Shown: positions 1 through 6,350, numbered from the stretch's first letter. The stretch is 10,976 bases of DNA from Fimisoma avicola (GCA_018714945.1 DVMO01000015.1:1-10976); one strand, 5' to 3'. Notes: generated by a model not told the origin, from the sequence alone. Numbers and translations are program-made.

Positions 1-827
1 TAGGAACAGCCATCACAGGACTGGATAAAGGCATGAAATGGTGTGCAGATGTCAATGTATACCTGTATATAGCACTCCTGGTAGCATTCCTGATATTGGG
101 GCCTACAGCATATTTCCTGAATCTGGGAACAGAATCCCTGGGAGGATTTTTAACCAGTCTGTTCGATCATTCCCTCATGACAGGAGCTGCCAATGATTCC
201 AACTGGCCGCAGTCATGGACCACATTCTACTGGGCTTCATATTTTGCCTGGACGCCGACCCTGGGACTGTTCTTTGCCACGATTTCTTACGGCAGGACCA
301 TAAGGGCAATGACCGCTCTGATCTTTGGCCTGGGAGGCGGATTCGGACTGATCTGGATGACTCTCATAAGCGGTACGGCCATAGAAAGGCAGATGAGCGG
401 AACTGTTGACCTGGTAGGCGCCCTTGCCACTGAAGGAACAGGAGGCATTCCTTATCTGGTGCTCAATTCTCTGCCGCTGGGCAAAGTTCTCGGTGTGCTG
501 TATCTGGTGATCATGGTATTTACATTTGTTACTGCTGCAAACGCCAACATTTCTGTAATGGCAGGCCTTTCTGTGGAAGGACAGGGCCAGGATACCAAGC
601 CGTCCAAACCGCTGCTGCTGATATGGGGCGTCATCGTCGCCGTGATCTCATGCTTTATCGTAGCGTGGATAGGAATAGACGGCGTAAAGGCGCTGTCCAA
701 TATAGGCGGTATAGTTGCTCTGTTCATAGAGATAGGCATAGCAGCCAGCATTGTGGTATGCATCGCAAAATGGCGTAAGATCGACCAGACGGGAACATAC
801 CTCAAGGAAGAACGGGAATTTGAATAA
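1..827 (+). CDS. BCCT-family betaine/carnitine/choline transporter, C-terminal part (5' end outside the window)
   Basis: Open from the window edge (first full codon at base 3); 274 residues visible before TAA at 825-827. It is a polytopic membrane protein of the BCCT family, which takes up or exchanges quaternary amines such as glycine betaine, carnitine or choline. The signature stretch lies at visible residues 71-94: S-W-T-T-F-Y-W, then A-S-Y-F-A-W-T-P, then I-S-Y-G-R-T-I-R. This matches the TM8 substrate helix and the following cytoplasmic SxGRTIRE-type motif. The upstream G-L-D-K-G-M-K-W is the usual end of the preceding helix and loop. About six hydrophobic segments follow, and the tail is charged. 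The tandem Trp pair of BetP and CaiT (F-Y-W-A-W-W) is replaced by Ser79-Tyr80, while the later Trp83 is kept, so substrate choice cannot be read from family averages. A terminator follows directly. Family assignment is firm; the substrate is not determined. Confidence 0.93.
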   Translation, partial: GTAITGLDKGMKWCADVNVYLYIALLVAFLILGPTAYFLNLGTESLGGFLTSLFDHSLMTGAANDSNWPQSWTTFYWASYFAWTPTLGLFFATISYGRTIRAMTALIFGLGGGFGLIWMTLISGTAIERQMSGTVDLVGALATEGTGGIPYLVLNSLPLGKVLGVLYLVIMVFTFVTAANANISVMAGLSVEGQGQDTKPSKPLLLIWGVIVAVISCFIVAWIGIDGVKALSNIGGIVALFIEIGIAASIVVCIAKWRKIDQTGTYLKEEREFE

Positions 828-850
828 ATGTCTTTCCAAGCATACACGAG

Positions 851-884
851 GAAATCCCCGGGCCGCGGCCTGGGGATTTCTTTC
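851..884 (+). terminator. Rho-independent terminator of the BCCT gene
   Basis: A perfect 9-bp arm GAAATCCCC (851-859) pairs with GGGGATTTC (872-880). The inner GGCC-GC-GGCC sequence can extend the stem, and TTTCT follows. It lies 24 bp after the transporter stop codon, so it ends that transcript. Confidence 0.88.
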
Positions 885-1104
885 TGCCGGTGCGCCTTGC
901 CCGCCTGATCAGCCATAGGGCCAGCAGAGATGTTGTTTTTTTCTGATGGTAGAAAATCATGCAACATTAGTTACTGCAAATCGCCCGCAAGAGCCGCCGC
1001 TGCCTGCCTGTCGGCTCGGCAGGGCTAGTACCCGGTGGCCGGCATGGCGGGAGCCGGGGCCGGCGCAAGACCCTGCAAAGATTATCAAAAAATGTAGGGG
1101 CTGG

Positions 1105-1434
1105 TCAAGGCGGCAGATGGCCAACTACACCGGAACGGAGGCAAAACAGCCATATAGGGGGAGCGACTCCACCGAAACAGATAAGAAACGAGAATTCAGG
1201 GGGAGTGCTCATCACCCCTGCGGCCCCGTTTTGACAAGCAAACTTGTCAAAACGCTCAAAACTCACTCCAAAATACCAGGAACACCCTTTTTGCAATCCC
1301 CCTGAACGCCTTGAAATAAGAAAACCAGGGGGAGCGCGTCCCCCTGAACAACGAAAAAACCCCATTTCCGGTGGAGCCGCTCCCCCTGGATCCGGTAAAA
1401 TATAAGTTTCAGGGGGAGACACCCTTGCTCCCAC
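1105..1434. repeat. Degenerate 42-bp tandem repeat array with G5/C5 blocks
   Basis: Matching blocks recur at exact 42-bp steps. The block (C/G/A)TCCCCCTG occurs at 1296, 1338 and 1380, and TCACCCCTG fits at 1212. Upstream, CTACACCGGAAC (1125) and CTCCACCGAAAC (1167) are also 42 bp apart. The unit starting near 1254 is divergent, and one near 1422 is partial. Complementary GGGGGAG blocks occur at 1157, 1199, 1328 and 1412, so several units can fold on themselves (AGGGGGAGCG with CGCTCCCCCT). Read on the minus strand, the array gives a 14-residue period containing G-G-x-A-P-P. I read this as a by-product of the repeat and not as a protein. Origin and function are unknown. Confidence 0.8.
1227..1254. 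repeat. Perfect 12-bp-stem palindrome inside the repeat array
   Basis: CGTTTTGACAAG (1227-1238) is the exact reverse complement of CTTGTCAAAACG (1243-1254), with the 4-base loop CAAA. It occupies the 3' part of one 42-bp unit and departs from the consensus of the neighbouring units. There is no T-run on either side, so it is not a standard terminator. It could be a protein-binding site, a processed RNA hairpin or a small dispersed palindromic element. Within this window it is single copy. Confidence 0.85.
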
Positions 1435-1481
1435 TCATGGCCCGGATCGAGACACCCTTGCTCCCGACCTCATCCGGTCCG
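1416..1481. repeat. Two-copy 33-bp direct repeat
   Basis: GAGACACCCTTGCTCCC occurs at 1416-1432 and again, identical over 17 bases, at 1449-1465. The period is 33 bp, and the second halves of the two copies are only loosely alike. The first copy starts in the last unit of the 42-bp array, which suggests a later local duplication with a different period. Confidence 0.8.
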
Positions 1482-1548
1482 CGCCGCCCCCTGCCTTTAC
1501 AAGACATGGGCCATTGGTTAAAATAAAGAAAAAGTTTCATACCGGCGC

Positions 1549-1571
1549 AACCGGACGCCATATCTGACGAC
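1549..1571 (+). promoter_or_regulatory. Possible ECF-type promoter of the sigma/anti-sigma operon
   Basis: AAC (1549-1551) and CGAC (1568-1571) are separated by 16 bases, 48 bp before the start codon. ECF sigma factors commonly use an AAC core at -35 and a CG(T/A)C-like core at -10 and often transcribe their own operon. The motifs are short and this is a weak call. I see no good sigma-A promoter closer to the gene. Confidence 0.25.
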
Positions 1572-1618
1572 TCATAGAGTAAGAAAAGCCTTTTGGAGAG
1601 AGAAAGCGAGGAAAGGCC

Positions 1619-2179
1619 ATGGAGGACAGCAAGATCATCGACATGTACTGGCAGCGTGACGAGAGGGCCATCGAGGAAACGGACAGGCAGTACGGCGGCT
1701 ATCTTCTAAAGATAGCTGTGAATATCCTTGCCGACAGGGAGGACGGCAGGGAAAGCGTCAACGACACATATCTCAAAGCGTGGGAATCCATGCCGCCCCA
1801 CAGGCCGGAGGTGCTGCGGCTTTATCTGGCCAAGATCACCCGGCGGACAGCGATAGATATCTTCCGCAGGAAAACAAGGCAGAAGCGGGGCGCATCCCAA
1901 TACGAAGAATCCCTTTCCGAACTTTCCGAGTGTTTTTCCGGCGGAGACCGTACCCAGGAGGCTGTGGACAGCAGACTGCTGGCGGAGGCCATAGGGGAAT
2001 GGCTGAGAGGTCTGACACCACAGCAGAGGGGAGTATTTTTAAGCAGATATTACTTTATGGATCCGATCAGAGATATAGGCGGATATTACGGATTCAGCCA
2101 GTCCAAGGTCAAGAGCATGCTCATGCGCCTGAGGGCTGACCTGAAAGACCGCCTGGAGAAAGAGGGGTTTGCGGTATGA
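1619..2179 (+). CDS. ECF-subfamily RNA polymerase sigma factor
   Basis: 186 residues, the normal size for an ECF sigma factor with only regions 2 and 4. Region 2 covers about residues 20-95. It includes D-R-E-D-G-R-E-S-V-N-D-T-Y-L-K-A-W, the region 2.1-2.2 core-polymerase-binding pattern typical of Firmicutes members, and a basic stretch I-D-I-F-R-R-K-T-R that would contact the -10 element. A linker of about 30 residues leads to region 4 (about 123-180), with the helix-turn-helix around F-S-Q-S-K-V-K-S-M-L-M-R-L-R for the -35 element. The ATG is preceded by GAGGAAAG (1608-1615) at close spacing. The stop overlaps the next gene by 4 bases (ATGA), indicating translational coupling to a presumed anti-sigma partner. 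The regulon is unknown; envelope stress is a common role but is not shown here. Confidence 0.93.
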   Translation: MEDSKIIDMYWQRDERAIEETDRQYGGYLLKIAVNILADREDGRESVNDTYLKAWESMPPHRPEVLRLYLAKITRRTAIDIFRRKTRQKRGASQYEESLSELSECFSGGDRTQEAVDSRLLAEAIGEWLRGLTPQQRGVFLSRYYFMDPIRDIGGYYGFSQSKVKSMLMRLRADLKDRLEKEGFAV

Positions 2180-2265
2180 CACAGGATAGTATGAAACAGG
2201 ATAACATAAAACAGGATAACTTGATGCAGGATAACTTGAAACAGGATAGCATAACACAGGAACGG
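2176..2265 (+). repeat. 15-bp x 6 in-frame tandem repeat at the start of the anti-sigma gene
   Basis: Six consecutive 15-base units (2176, 2191, 2206, 2221, 2236, 2251) follow the pattern (ATG/ATA/TTG)(AAA/ACA/ATG)CAGGA(T)A.. and encode [M/I/L]-[K/T/M]-Q-[D/E]-[S/N/R]. Since 15 is a multiple of 3, copy-number change would lengthen or shorten the N-terminus without a frameshift. Every unit carries AGGA a few bases before the first codon of the next unit, which is ATG, ATA or TTG, so internal starts are conceivable. Confidence 0.92.
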
Positions 2266-3426
2266 CTCATGGACGCCCTTGACGGACTGGACGACGATCT
2301 GCTCATGGAGGCGGAGCAGGCCAGAGCCGGAGCGCAGGGGGCAAAAACAAGCGGCCAGAAAAAAGATGGCAGGAGCGGCAGAAGGCGAGTGAAATATCTG
2401 GGGCTTGCGGCCTGCCTCTGCATAGCAGTCATCGGCGGGAGCCTGGCCAGCGGCGGGGAGACCATCGAAAAGTACCAGGACGGCAATCCCTGGGACCCGG
2501 ATATAGAGCTTAAGACTTTGCCGGCGTTCAAGAATAACCCACATTATGGCAGCGGAGCACCGGCAGACGGCATGACAGAGGAAGAGATGGAAGAATGGCT
2601 CTATCATGCGGCGGATGTCATGGGCGTGGAGATGGAGCAGGTAGAAAGGTATGTGGACACGACGACATGGGAAGGTCATCCTGATGAAGAAGAATATGCC
2701 GGATATGACGGCCTTTATGCCCTATATGCCAGAGGCGGCGGACTGGACATATCCGTGGACAGGAACGGAATACTGAGCATAAGTGAGACATACCTATCAG
2801 AAGATCAGGAACAGAAAGGGATAATACGGTTCCCGGAAGAATTTTCCGGGCCGGGAGAAGACCTGACCGACCAACAGGGGCTTACCCTGGGCCGATGGCT
2901 TACGGAAAAGTACGCCGGCCTTTTGAACTTTGACGACCCGCAGGAGATCACATATGTCACTACCAACCTACTCGGCGAGGGAGAGCGCCATTATGCGGCC
3001 TATGATAAGGGAGATACTTATGAAGAGTCCATATTGAACTTTAATTTTCAGCGGGCTCGGTTTTCTTCCGCCACAGACGGGTGGCTCACACATATCAGCA
3101 TTTATGACCGGCTGCCGCAGCTTGAGAAGATAGGCGATTATCCGCTGATCTCCGTAGACGAAGCCCTGGAAAAACTCATGGACGGAGAATATATACAGCC
3201 CGTAGGTTCGTCCTTTGACTTCGACAGAAATGATGTGGAGATGGTATCTCTGGAATATGTAGATCCCGCCAGCGAATATCTGATCCCGTTCTATATTTTC
3301 TATGTTGATCACGAATACGAGGAGATGAAAGAAGGCGTGAAAAACTATGGAATTCTCCTCGTTCCGGCCATCGACGCCGAAGGCCTGTCAAATTATGTGA
3401 TGGAAAATTGGGTATATTGGGGTTGA
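2176..3426 (+). CDS. Single-pass membrane protein, presumed cognate anti-sigma factor
   Basis: 416 residues starting in the ATGA overlap with the sigma gene, with AGAGGGG at 2160-2166 as ribosome site. Visible layout: residues 1-30 are six Gln-Asp-rich pentapeptides; residues 31-50 are acidic (M-D-A-L-D-G-L-D-D-D-L-L), resembling the short cytoplasmic segment common in partners of clostridial ECF factors; residues 51-73 are basic. One transmembrane helix lies at about 74-91 (Y-L-G-L-A-A-C-L-C-I-A-V-I-G-G). The remaining ~325 residues are an acidic extracytoplasmic domain rich in Tyr, Glu and Asp that I do not recognise. No zinc-binding anti-sigma HxxxCxxC motif is visible. The topology (short inside, large outside) fits a sensor that sequesters the sigma factor. 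The role is inferred from operon position and architecture, not from a clear family match. Confidence 0.72.
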   Translation: MTQDSMKQDNIKQDNLMQDNLKQDSITQERLMDALDGLDDDLLMEAEQARAGAQGAKTSGQKKDGRSGRRRVKYLGLAACLCIAVIGGSLASGGETIEKYQDGNPWDPDIELKTLPAFKNNPHYGSGAPADGMTEEEMEEWLYHAADVMGVEMEQVERYVDTTTWEGHPDEEEYAGYDGLYALYARGGGLDISVDRNGILSISETYLSEDQEQKGIIRFPEEFSGPGEDLTDQQGLTLGRWLTEKYAGLLNFDDPQEITYVTTNLLGEGERHYAAYDKGDTYEESILNFNFQRARFSSATDGWLTHISIYDRLPQLEKIGDYPLISVDEALEKLMDGEYIQPVGSSFDFDRNDVEMVSLEYVDPASEYLIPFYIFYVDHEYEEMKEGVKNYGILLVPAIDAEGLSNYVMENWVYWG

Positions 3427-3451
3427 CATATATGCTCCTTTCGGATATAAT
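3423..3451 (+). promoter_or_regulatory. Consensus sigma-A promoter for the ATPase transcript
   Basis: TTGACA (3423-3428), a 17-base spacer and TATAAT (3446-3451) match the vegetative consensus at all 12 positions. The -35 box contains the TGA stop codon (3424-3426) of the anti-sigma gene. Transcription would start near 3458, leaving a leader of about 200 nt before the ATPase start codon. Confidence 0.85.
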
Positions 3452-3480
3452 CACATCAATATATTTTGAAAGGGATCATC

Positions 3481-3639
3481 ATGGACGACTCAGACAGTAG
3501 CCAGCCTGACCGATGTAAGATAAAAACATATATGTATGATCAAAGGCATAACTCGCTGCCAAGGCGGGCTATGTCTTTTTGTGCTTTTTGCGGCCCAAGG
3601 CAGCAAAGAGTGATCAGAATAAATAAAAATAAAAAATGA
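3481..3639 (+). CDS. Candidate 52-residue small protein or leader peptide with a CxxC motif
   Basis: ATG at 3481 is preceded by AAAGGGA (3470-3476) at good spacing and lies about 23 nt after the predicted transcription start. The frame runs to TGA at 3637-3639, just before AGGAG (3641-3645) of the ATPase gene, so translation of the two could be coupled. The product is strongly basic. Its N-terminus is Asp/Ser-rich, the middle contains R-H-N-S-L-P-R-R, then F-C-A-F-C-G at residues 33-38, then R-V-I-R-I-N-K-N-K-K at the end. The CxFCG pattern resembles one half of a zinc ribbon, but only two closely spaced cysteines plus Cys12 are present. The terminator-like hairpin at 3545-3580 lies inside this ORF. 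It may therefore act as a leader peptide controlling attenuation and not as a stand-alone protein. Expression is not shown by sequence alone. Confidence 0.42.
   Translation: MDDSDSSQPDRCKIKTYMYDQRHNSLPRRAMSFCAFCGPRQQRVIRINKNKK
3545..3580 (+). terminator. Terminator-like hairpin in the ATPase leader (candidate attenuator)
   Basis: GGCATAACTCGC (3545-3556) pairs with GCGGGCTATGTC (3564-3575) over 12 positions with one A-C mismatch and two G-U pairs. The 7-base loop is followed by TTTTT and, after GTGC, another TTTTT. It lies 87 nt after the predicted start of the ATPase transcript and before the gene, so it would reduce readthrough unless disrupted. The 3' arm segment GGCTATGTC (3567-3575) can alternatively pair with GACAGTAGCC (3493-3502), leaving one bulged G. 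Confidence 0.55.
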
Positions 3640-3658
3640 AAGGAGTGATTTTTCCCAT

Positions 3659-6337
3659 ATGGATGATCACAAGCAGGTGCCTTGGCACGCCAGTCAACTG
3701 AGCCATGTATATGAGGTTCTTGAGACCTCCGAAGAAGGACTGAGCGATGCCGAGGCGGACAAAAGACTAAAAGAAAACGGACGCAATGAACTGCGCGCCA
3801 AACCGCCAAGAACCATAATGCAGATGATAAAAGAGCAGATCATAGATCCTATGATCCTGATCCTCATAGGTGCGGCGGCCCTGTCGGCAGTCCTCAGAGA
3901 GTGGACGGAAGCAGCGGTGATCTTCACCATTGTTATCGTCAACGCAGTGATAGGGATCGCGCAGGAAAAAAAGGCCCAGTCGTCTTTAGAGGCATTAAAG
4001 AAGATGAGCGCTCCCACTGCAAGGGTAATGCGCCAGGGAGAAGAAAGCGTGATACCGGCGGCAGAGATCGTACCGGGAGATGTGGTTTTTCTCAGTGACG
4101 GAGACATGGTACCGGCAGATATGAGGCTCATAGAGTCAGCCAACCTGAAGATACAGGAAGCATCCCTCACGGGAGAATCTGTTCCGGCAGAGAAGGATGC
4201 AGATGAAATACTGCCTCAGGAATGCTCCCTGGGAGACAGGGTAAATATGGCATATTCATCCTCTATAGTAACTTACGGACGCGCTGCAGGCGTAGTGACC
4301 GCCACAGGAATGGACACTCAGGTTGGCAGCATCGCCCGGATGATGGATGGGGAGGACGAACTGGATACGCCGCTGAAGAGAAAACTGGCGGCAGTTGGAA
4401 AGACCCTGACCATCATAGGAATGGCCGTATGCGTGCTCATATTTGCCCTTGGGGTACTATATGACAGACCTCTGATACCTCAGCTCCTTGTGGCTATTTC
4501 CCTGGCAATTTCCATAATACCGGAAGGACTGCCGGCCACAGCTACCATCGTTATGGCGCTGGGCGTACAGCGGATGGCAAAGAAAAATGCCCTCATACGC
4601 AAGCTGCCTGCTGTGGAGACACTGGGAAGCGCAACAGTCATATGCTCTGACAAGACAGGAACTCTGACTCTAAACAAGATGACAGTTACGCAGATAGCAG
4701 TCAACGGAGACTTTGAAAAGGGCCGGACAGCCCCGGCCAAAGAAGCTGCCGAAGATCACCCGGCAGTATACAGAGAACTGATCTATGCAGCTGCTCTCTG
4801 CAACGACGCCAGCTTTGATCCGGACAGAGAAGGAGAGATCATAGGAGATCCGACAGAAGGCGCCCTCATACATATGGCAAGGATGTTCGGCGCTGACCAT
4901 GAAGAACTGGAAGACTTGTACCCGAGACTGTTTGAACAGCCTTTTGATTCGAACAGAAAAAGGATGACAACAGTCCATGATATAGACGGAAAAATAACTG
5001 CTTACACCAAAGGAGCAGTGGAAGAAATGCTCCCGTTATGTTCAAGGATATTGACAGAAAAAGGAGTAAGGGAGATAACACAAAATGACAGGCAGAATAT
5101 AACGGATCTGTGCCTTTCCATGTCAAAGGACGCACTGAGAGTGCTGGGCTTTGCCATGAGAAATCCTGGTCATGTGCCGGAAGATGATGATGAGGACATA
5201 GAAAAAGATATGACCTTTATAGGCGTTGCCGGCATGATAGATCCGCCTCGAAAGGAAGTTGCCATGTCAGTCAGAGTCTGCCGCCAGGCGGGCATAAGGA
5301 CCATAATGATAACAGGAGATCATAAAGATACGGCGGTGGCCATAGCAAAAGAACTGGATATATATCGTTCCGGAGACGGGGTGATAACAGGGGAAGAAAT
5401 GGATGCTATGGATACTCGGCAGCTTGATGAAGCCGTAAAAACCGTGACCGTATTCGCAAGGGTTTCTCCTGCCGATAAACTGAGGATAATCAAGAGTCTC
5501 AAACGGACAGGCGAAGTTGCGGCTATGACAGGAGATGGAGTCAACGACTCTCCGGCTCTCAAAGCGGCCGACATCGGAATAGCCATGGGAGTTACAGGTA
5601 CCGATGTGGCCAAAGATGCTGCAGATATGATACTCCTGGACGACAGCTTCACGACCATAGCTTTTGCAATAAAAGAAGGTCGAAGAGTATACAGAAATAT
5701 CCAGAAGGTGATACAATTCCTGCTGGCAGGCAATATCGCCGAAATAACAACTTTGTTTGCCGCATGTCTTTTGAACCTGCAGGCTCCGCTGATGGCAGCC
5801 CATATACTGTGGGTCAATCTGGCTACAGCCACATTGCCGGCGCTGGCCCTTGGAGTAGATCCTGCAAGCAAAAATATAATGAAACATCAGCCGGTCAAAT
5901 CAGGCACATTGTTTGAAAAAGATCTGGTGCAGAGGGTGGTCATCCAGGGAGTATTTGTGGCGGCCATGACTACTGCGGCATACTGGACAGGTGCGTCTAT
6001 GACAGGGCATGCAGCGGGGCAGACCATGGCTTTCTGTGTACTTGCTTTTTCGCAGATGCTCAGGGCGCTAAACCAGAGGTCGAACACAGAACCTGTCTGG
6101 GTCAGAGCTGAAGGGATCAATCCATGGCTTGTATTATCATTTATAGGATCCGCTTTGCTGATGGGATGCATACTGGCAGTTCCTTCCCTTAGGGCAGCTT
6201 TTGACCTTACGGTCCTCAGCGGCGTGCAGTGGGCCATAGTTGCCGGACTTTCGCTTATGTCCATAATACAGATGGAGATCTGGAAAGGGATCAGAAAATA
6301 TACGGAAAATATACGCAAATCCCCCGTTAAAAAATAA
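3659..6337 (+). CDS. P-type (P2, Ca2+-ATPase-like) cation-transporting ATPase
   Basis: 892 residues, normal for bacterial P2A pumps, which use ATP to export Ca2+ or a related cation across the cytoplasmic membrane. Visible in order: N-terminal cation-ATPase domain (1-60); actuator-domain T-G-E-S at 171-174; M4 P-E-G-L-P at 288-292; phosphorylated Asp331 in D-K-T-G-T-L-T; nucleotide-domain K-G-A at 451-453; D-P-P-R near 528-531; hinge T-G-D-G-V-N-D at 624-630; C-terminal M5-M10. Ion-site positions by alignment to SERCA: Glu289 (=E309), Asn692 (=N768), Glu695 (=E771), Asn720 (=N796), Thr723 (=T799) are kept. Ala724 replaces D800, and Gln799 replaces E908. AGGAG at 3641-3645 precedes the ATG. 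It has its own consensus promoter and an attenuator-like leader. The pump class is firm; the ion is uncertain because of the D800 change. Confidence 0.93.
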   Translation: MDDHKQVPWHASQLSHVYEVLETSEEGLSDAEADKRLKENGRNELRAKPPRTIMQMIKEQIIDPMILILIGAAALSAVLREWTEAAVIFTIVIVNAVIGIAQEKKAQSSLEALKKMSAPTARVMRQGEESVIPAAEIVPGDVVFLSDGDMVPADMRLIESANLKIQEASLTGESVPAEKDADEILPQECSLGDRVNMAYSSSIVTYGRAAGVVTATGMDTQVGSIARMMDGEDELDTPLKRKLAAVGKTLTIIGMAVCVLIFALGVLYDRPLIPQLLVAISLAISIIPEGLPATATIVMALGVQRMAKKNALIRKLPAVETLGSATVICSDKTGTLTLNKMTVTQIAVNGDFEKGRTAPAKEAAEDHPAVYRELIYAAALCNDASFDPDREGEIIGDPTEGALIHMARMFGADHEELEDLYPRLFEQPFDSNRKRMTTVHDIDGKITAYTKGAVEEMLPLCSRILTEKGVREITQNDRQNITDLCLSMSKDALRVLGFAMRNPGHVPEDDDEDIEKDMTFIGVAGMIDPPRKEVAMSVRVCRQAGIRTIMITGDHKDTAVAIAKELDIYRSGDGVITGEEMDAMDTRQLDEAVKTVTVFARVSPADKLRIIKSLKRTGEVAAMTGDGVNDSPALKAADIGIAMGVTGTDVAKDAADMILLDDSFTTIAFAIKEGRRVYRNIQKVIQFLLAGNIAEITTLFAACLLNLQAPLMAAHILWVNLATATLPALALGVDPASKNIMKHQPVKSGTLFEKDLVQRVVIQGVFVAAMTTAAYWTGASMTGHAAGQTMAFCVLAFSQMLRALNQRSNTEPVWVRAEGINPWLVLSFIGSALLMGCILAVPSLRAAFDLTVLSGVQWAIVAGLSLMSIIQMEIWKGIRKYTENIRKSPVKK

Positions 6338-6350
6338 GCAATACTTGACC

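Larger units (their letters stand above)
885..1618. other. 734-bp gene-free interval, repeat-rich
   Basis: No convincing coding sequence is seen on either strand. Bases 885-1100 are GC-rich with a few weak hairpins, for example CCCTGCA at 1071-1077 with TGTAGGG at 1093-1099, and no recognisable RNA family. Bases 1105-1434 are a degenerate 42-bp tandem repeat. Bases 1416-1481 hold a two-copy direct repeat. Bases 1482-1618 are the upstream region of the ECF sigma operon. Two ORFs of 119 and 109 codons cross this interval on opposite strands. Both are explained by the repeat period (42 = 14 codons) keeping frames open, and neither has a family resemblance. Confidence 0.7.

Noticed and set aside
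1227..1254. TTGACA inside the palindrome as a promoter -35 box
   Set aside because: No -10-like hexamer lies 16-18 bp downstream; the match comes from the palindrome itself.
946..1305. Plus-strand 119-codon ORF
   Set aside because: Composition is Arg/Pro-rich and repeat-driven, there is no plausible ribosome site, and it overlaps the repeat array.
1105..1434. Minus-strand 109-codon ORF with repeated G-G-x-A-P-P
   Set aside because: It lies wholly in the 42-bp repeat array, whose period is a multiple of three and keeps the frame open. It has no good ribosome site and no recognisable family.
1105..1434. CRISPR array
   Set aside because: The period is contiguous 42 bp with diverged units; there is no identical repeat separated by unique spacers, and no cas gene is nearby.
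2086..2679. Minus-strand 197-codon ORF opposite the anti-sigma gene
   Set aside because: It is antisense to a well-supported operon; the Tyr-Pro-Val-like repeats are only the complement of the 15-bp repeats.
3458..3590. Known metal riboswitch (M-box, yybP-ykoY Mn2+, NiCo)
   Set aside because: The conserved cores I know for these classes (for example GGGGAGUAG of yybP-ykoY or the M-box GUUAGGUGAGGCUCC) are not present. Only a generic leader with a hairpin can be supported.
5267..5887. Minus-strand 206- and 183-codon ORFs opposite the ATPase
   Set aside because: They are shadow frames of strongly conserved P-type ATPase sequence, with no ribosome sites and Ser/Tyr/Cys-biased composition.
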